This document shows positions 60,495-64,000 of a stretch of 64,000 nucleotides of DNA, piece by piece (the stretch's first letter is position 1; every line of letters begins with the position of its first letter). The translations under genes were made by a program, and so were the position numbers. Where the stretch lies: contig JAOSJP010000012.1 of the NCBI GenBank assembly GCA_027494015.1, forward strand, positions 1 through 64,000. Reading direction: 5' to 3'. The notes under the pieces were generated by a model. It saw nothing but the letters and a program-made list of their open reading frames with translations, had not been told where the DNA came from and ran no database searches. The DNA is from Anaerolineae bacterium (GTDB lineage Bacteria; Chloroflexota; Anaerolineae; Aggregatilineales; Aggregatilineaceae).

Positions 60495-62171
60495 ATGCGC
60501 ATCCTACAGTGGGTGATGGCGGGGATGATGCTGGTTGCGCTGCTGGCGACCGGCACCGACGTGGGGCGGGCGCAGACCGGCGGGCGGCCCCTGGTGGTGA
60601 TCGTCGAAGGGCGGCGCCCGCTGAACACGGCGGCGATGACCAACGTCGGCCCGGCGGGGATCAGCCAGCTTGCGGACGTGTTCCGGGGCCTGGGGGCGCG
60701 CGTGCAGTTCGTCCGGCTGGACGCGCCGCTGCCGGAGGAAGCGCGTGTTGTGGTCGTCGCCCGGCCCCTGCGCAGCACGCCGCTACTTCAGGCGGTCTAC
60801 CTGTGGCAATACCTGGAGCGCGGCGGGAATCTGTTGCTGGCGCTCGACCCGGAGGAGTTCTTCCTCGACGGGAGCAACGTCCGCCCGCGCTTCAACCGGG
60901 GCGGGCTGGCCCCGCTGATCGAGCAGGATTTCGGCATCGCGGTCGGCAATACTTTCCTGGCCGAGCCGCTGGCCTCTGCTGACTCGATTGAGACGCTTGA
61001 GGGCACCTATGCGCTGACATTCGCCGAGCTGGAAGGCGAGCCGATCACCGCGCCGCTGGCCCGCTACGGCGTGCCGGTGTGGGTGTGGGGCGCGCGCAGC
61101 GTGGCGGTGGACCCGTTGGGCATGGGCAGCGAGGCCGCCCCGCTGTTGGCGACTGGCACGGCCTATGGGGAGACGGAACCCGGCGTCTTTCGCACGTCGA
61201 GCGCGCCGGCGGTGGCCGCGCTGGAGTTCAACGCCGGGCTGGATGTGCCCATCAGCCTGCTCACCGTTGGCGCGCGAGCGCTCAGCACCCCGTCGGGCGC
61301 GCGCATCGTCATCCTGGGCGATTCCGAGCTGCTTCAGAACGGCTATGGTCTGGTGCGCGATGGCACGGTGCCGCGCCATCCGGGCAATCTGATCTTCGCG
61401 CAGCGCACTGCTGCCTGGCTGCTGGGGCTGCCAGAAGAGTCGTGGCCGGGGCTGCCCGCAGGGTGGACGTGGCTGGCGCTGGACGGCGACCCCGCCGACT
61501 GGGAAGGGCGCGGTCTGCGGTCTGCCTCGGATGGCGAAGATGTCGCCGCTGCCGGGCACGACCTGGCGGAGGCGGCGGCCTTCGCCGACGACCGCTACCT
61601 GTACGTCCTGCTGCGCACGCGCGGCGCGCCCTCAGCGCCCGTCTGGGTGGGGCTGGCGCTCCCTGGCGGGCGGACGTTGCGCGCCGGGCCGGATGGTGTC
61701 GTCGTGACGGAAGCGGACGGCACGCAGGCGCTCGTCTCCGACGCGGCACTGGCTGTGGGCGCGGCGTTGGAGCTGCGCGTGCCGCTGCGCGTGGCCGGGT
61801 CAGCGCGCGCTCTGGCGGGGGTGTGCCTGGGCGCGGAATTCGGCGCGGACGCCCGCCCGGTGGACTGTCTGGAAACGCCACTGATCATGAGCGTCGCCCA
61901 GACGCGCGCGCCCTTCGACTACGCGCTGGCGGAGGAGACGCTGGTCACTGTGCGGGCGGCGAATGGCTTGAATCTGCGGGGCGGGCCGGGTCTCAGCGCG
62001 GCGATCCTCACCCGGCTCGACACTGGCGCGACGCTGGCGGCGCTGGGGCGCAGCGCAGACGGGGATTGGATTCGGGTGCAGGATGCGCGCCATACAGGGT
62101 GGGTGGCGGCGTACCTGGTGACGCCCAACGCCGACCTTTCGCGGCTGCCGGTGCTCCCGCCATCGGAATAG
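60495..62171 (+). CDS. Exported GldG-like protein with C-terminal SH3b domain
   Basis: A 558-residue protein: signal peptide (WVMAGMMLVALLATG), a GldG/DUF4350-like domain (VVIVEGRRPLNTAAM, LWQYLERGGNLLLALDPEEF, IVILGDSELLQNGYG), and a central beta-rich part beginning WLALDGDPADWEG. A bacterial SH3 domain follows near residues 480-545 (LNLRGGPGLSAAIL, GDWIRVQD, GWVAAYLV). It starts 14 nt after its paralogue, so the two are co-expressed. SH3b suggests wall or glycan binding. No enzyme motif is seen. Confidence 0.72.
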   Translation: MRILQWVMAGMMLVALLATGTDVGRAQTGGRPLVVIVEGRRPLNTAAMTNVGPAGISQLADVFRGLGARVQFVRLDAPLPEEARVVVVARPLRSTPLLQAVYLWQYLERGGNLLLALDPEEFFLDGSNVRPRFNRGGLAPLIEQDFGIAVGNTFLAEPLASADSIETLEGTYALTFAELEGEPITAPLARYGVPVWVWGARSVAVDPLGMGSEAAPLLATGTAYGETEPGVFRTSSAPAVAALEFNAGLDVPISLLTVGARALSTPSGARIVILGDSELLQNGYGLVRDGTVPRHPGNLIFAQRTAAWLLGLPEESWPGLPAGWTWLALDGDPADWEGRGLRSASDGEDVAAAGHDLAEAAAFADDRYLYVLLRTRGAPSAPVWVGLALPGGRTLRAGPDGVVVTEADGTQALVSDAALAVGAALELRVPLRVAGSARALAGVCLGAEFGADARPVDCLETPLIMSVAQTRAPFDYALAEETLVTVRAANGLNLRGGPGLSAAILTRLDTGATLAALGRSADGDWIRVQDARHTGWVAAYLVTPNADLSRLPVLPPSE

Positions 62172-62240
62172 GTCACGTGGACGCCCGCTGGGGCGACAAG
62201 GCGTGATCGGACGAAGTGCTAACGTACAAAGGAGCCTGCC

Positions 62241-62834
62241 ATGCTACGCAACCGACTTTTGACAGGGATGGCTGTCATTGTCCTGACTGCACTGGTCGTG
62301 ATCATCGTCGCCCTGCTTGTCTCTGATTTTTCGTCTTCCGCAGCGAAATCAACGGCGACCGCGCCCGCTGAGCCGGCGGCAGAAAACACCAGCGAGGCAG
62401 GCGACGCGCTCGCGGCGCACAAGGAGGCCATTCAACGGGTGATCGCGGAGGCTTTCAATGCCGGCGATGTGGCTGTGCTGGAAACGCTGTATTCCAGCGA
62501 ATTCGTCGCGCACCTGCCGCCCAGTGAAGTGAATCGCCCGACGCTGACCCGCGACGATCTGTATGAGATCGTGCTGCTGCTGCGCGGGGCCATGCCAGAC
62601 CTGGCGGTTTCGTCCGAGCGCGTGATCGCCGAAGGAGACTACGTGGCGGTGCAGGCTCGGCTGCAAGGCACCTTCGCCAGCGAGTTCTATGACTTCCCGC
62701 CGACGGGAGAGCTGGTAGAGATGACCTTCATCGCGATCCATCGCTTCGACGCGGAGGGGGCCATCGCCGAGGCGTGGGTGAGCTACGATACGCTGGCTCT
62801 GCGCCAGCAGCTTGGCCTGGGGACGGGCGAATAG
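62241..62834 (+). CDS. Membrane-anchored SnoaL-like protein
   Basis: A 197-residue protein with an N-terminal membrane helix (MAVIVLTALVVIIVALLV), a Ser/Ala/Pro linker and a SnoaL/NTF2-like cone domain from about residue 60: IQRVIAEAFNAGDVAVLETL, FVAHLPP, RDDLYEIVLLLRGAMPDL, FIAIHRFDAEGAIAEAWVSY. The fold often serves as a ligand pocket or ester cyclase; catalytic identity cannot be set. AAAGGAG precedes ATG 62241. Confidence 0.75.
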   Translation: MLRNRLLTGMAVIVLTALVVIIVALLVSDFSSSAAKSTATAPAEPAAENTSEAGDALAAHKEAIQRVIAEAFNAGDVAVLETLYSSEFVAHLPPSEVNRPTLTRDDLYEIVLLLRGAMPDLAVSSERVIAEGDYVAVQARLQGTFASEFYDFPPTGELVEMTFIAIHRFDAEGAIAEAWVSYDTLALRQQLGLGTGE

Positions 62835-62931
62835 CGCCCGCCCCAGGCGGACGGTGTGCCACCTGTCTGTGAGGGTCAGCGTCTGTTAAGAACGTTTTGC
62901 AACTTTTAACGGGTTTTTATCATCATTATGT

Positions 62932-62940
62932 GGTATAGTG
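62932..62940 (+). promoter_or_regulatory. Extended -10 promoter of the last gene
   Basis: TGGTATAGT fits TGnTATAnT, in a local AT-rich stretch (62895-62940), about 110 nt before the GTG at 63051. Confidence 0.5.
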
Positions 62941-63050
62941 CCGAAGTGCGTATTGATTCGACTCTAATCCATTCACTGACAGCAGTCTGTTTCTCAAGCT
63001 CTTGTCTCAGTCCGCGACGGCTGGACTAGTGTGTTACGAGGAAGTGTTCG

Positions 63051-64000
63051 GTGAGTGCTCCAAGCCGCCTTCTGACTCTATTCTTCAGCCGACTGCTCAA
63101 GCTCGGTGTCGGCGCCGTCGCGGTGTTCCTGCTCGCCAACGGGGGCCTGGCTCTCCAGCCGCCAGCCACAGCGCTGGCTCAGGAGGGCGACGTTGGCTAT
63201 GTAGACTTCAGCTATGGCTCGTCGGCGACCTCTTCCCCGACTGGTGAGAAGCCGCAAAGCAAGCTGTGGTGGAATGACGGCGTCTGGTGGGGCATTCTGT
63301 ACAGCACGGCAGGCGGCGAATACCGCATCTACCGGCTGGACTGGACGACGCAAACATGGGCGGATATGGGCACGCCCGCCGACGACCGCGAATCCACCAA
63401 GGCGGATGCGCTGTGGGACGCGGGCGCGCAGAAGCTCTACGTCGTGTCGAATGTTTTCACCACCAGCGCGGCGGCGACCACGCAGTCCGGTTGGGGGCGG
63501 CTCTACCGCTACAGCTATAACAGCGCTGCCAAGCAGTACAGCCTCGACGCCGGCTTCCCCGTCACGGTGACACAGGGCAAGTCCGAGGCGCTGACCATCG
63601 CCAAAGACTCGACTGGCACGCTGTGGGTGGCCTATGTTGAGAGCCGCAAGGTGTTGGTCAACCACAGCCTGGGCGACGACGCCATCTGGGGCACGCCCTT
63701 TGTGCTGCCCACCTCCGGCGCGTCCAACGTGTCGAGCGACGACATCGCCACGATTATCGCCTTCCAGGGCAACAAGATCGCTGTGCTGTGGAGCAACCAG
63801 ATTGCGGACGCCATGTACGCGGCCATCCACAACGACGGCGCGCCCGACTCCGCCTGGCAGGAAGAGGTGCTCATTCAGGGCAGCGGGCAGGCGGACGATC
63901 ACCTGAACGCCGCTACGGATAGCCAGGGGCGCTTGTTTATAGCTGCCAAAACCAGCCTGACCGGCAGCAACCCGATGATTGTGCTCTATGTGCGCGCTGT
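63051..64000 (+). CDS. Secreted propeller-like protein, N-terminal part (runs off the window)
   Basis: The open frame from GTG 63051 continues to the right edge without a stop. A signal peptide (LKLGVGAVAVFLLANGGLAL, ending TALAQE) is followed by repeats with WWNDGVWWGILYST, LWDAGAQKLYVVSN, DSTGTLWVAYVESR, and NKIAVLWSNQIADAMYAAIH. These have the periodic Trp/Asp pattern of beta-propeller or BNR-like blades. GAGGA about 8 nt upstream supports the GTG. It is probably a large cell-surface protein. No catalytic feature appears in the visible part. Confidence 0.75.
   Translation, partial: MSAPSRLLTLFFSRLLKLGVGAVAVFLLANGGLALQPPATALAQEGDVGYVDFSYGSSATSSPTGEKPQSKLWWNDGVWWGILYSTAGGEYRIYRLDWTTQTWADMGTPADDRESTKADALWDAGAQKLYVVSNVFTTSAAATTQSGWGRLYRYSYNSAAKQYSLDAGFPVTVTQGKSEALTIAKDSTGTLWVAYVESRKVLVNHSLGDDAIWGTPFVLPTSGASNVSSDDIATIIAFQGNKIAVLWSNQIADAMYAAIHNDGAPDSAWQEEVLIQGSGQADDHLNAATDSQGRLFIAAKTSLTGSNPMIVLYVRA

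Overview
The window is about 64 kb of GC-rich bacterial chromosome. It most resembles a member of the Chloroflexota (Anaerolineae-like). That assignment is an inference from gene types: an M6 metalloprotease with Thr/Pro linkers, proprotein-convertase P-domain material, GldG-like auxiliary proteins, a KamA/Ddl pair, and abundant dispersed 'CTCACCCCC...' palindromes. No rRNA, tRNA or CRISPR array was seen. Several conserved genes are broken by single-base shifts in G/C runs (near 11117, 11555, 27396, 37812, 43283 and 54242; one more lies in a T run near 28158). This suggests sequence or assembly errors at least as much as real pseudogenes.

Layout. 0.3-4.2 kb: a large secreted M6 peptidase. 4.3-8.3 kb (minus strand): a three-gene operon of a degenerate class I aldolase paralogue, a class I aldolase fused to a four-cluster ferredoxin, and a tungsten-type aldehyde:ferredoxin oxidoreductase. 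8.4-10.4 kb: an AT-richer islet with a DUF3800 protein and an orphan gene behind a near-consensus sigma-70 promoter. 10.4-14.0 kb: a broken secreted protein and a divergent PAS-GAF histidine kinase / NarL-type response regulator pair. 14.6-17.7 kb: lysine 2,3-aminomutase, a D-Ala-D-Ala-ligase-like ATP-grasp enzyme and a lone receiver domain. 17.9-19.3 kb: a DUF5698/DUF2179 membrane protein and an FSA/TalC-type transaldolase.

19.7-35.8 kb is a carbohydrate-use region. It holds an ABC importer (two permeases and a binding protein), a HepT/MntA toxin-antitoxin pair, a GntR/UTRA regulator, a 2-hydroxyacid dehydrogenase, a cupin phosphoglucose isomerase (frameshifted), a VOC protein, an FGGY kinase, a phosphotriesterase-like hydrolase, a shikimate-dehydrogenase-like enzyme, a KDPG-type aldolase, a SIS isomerase, an RbsD/FucU mutarotase and an aldo/keto reductase. 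Together these look like import, epimerisation, oxidation or lactone opening, phosphorylation and aldol cleavage of an unidentified sugar. They match no catabolic pathway I can name.

36.0-37.3 kb is an array of about eight tandem copies of a palindromic repeat. A truncated P-domain protein and an alginate-lyase-like secreted protein follow. 39.3-62.2 kb is an exopolysaccharide locus with two divergent arms. The minus arm (51.6 to 39.3 kb) encodes a sugar transferase carrying a degenerate GGDEF-like domain, a Wzz/BY-kinase-like protein lacking the P-loop lysine, a nucleotidyltransferase/kinase fusion, two glycosyltransferases, a ligase/polymerase, a flippase and a methyltransferase-like/APH fusion. 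The plus arm (52.1 to 62.2 kb) encodes an HPr-kinase-like protein, the same methyltransferase-like and APH modules as separate genes, a glycosyltransferase, a thymidylate-kinase-like protein, an ATP-grasp protein, a polysaccharide deacetylase and two GldG-like exported proteins. The window ends with a SnoaL-like exported protein and the start of a secreted propeller-like protein.
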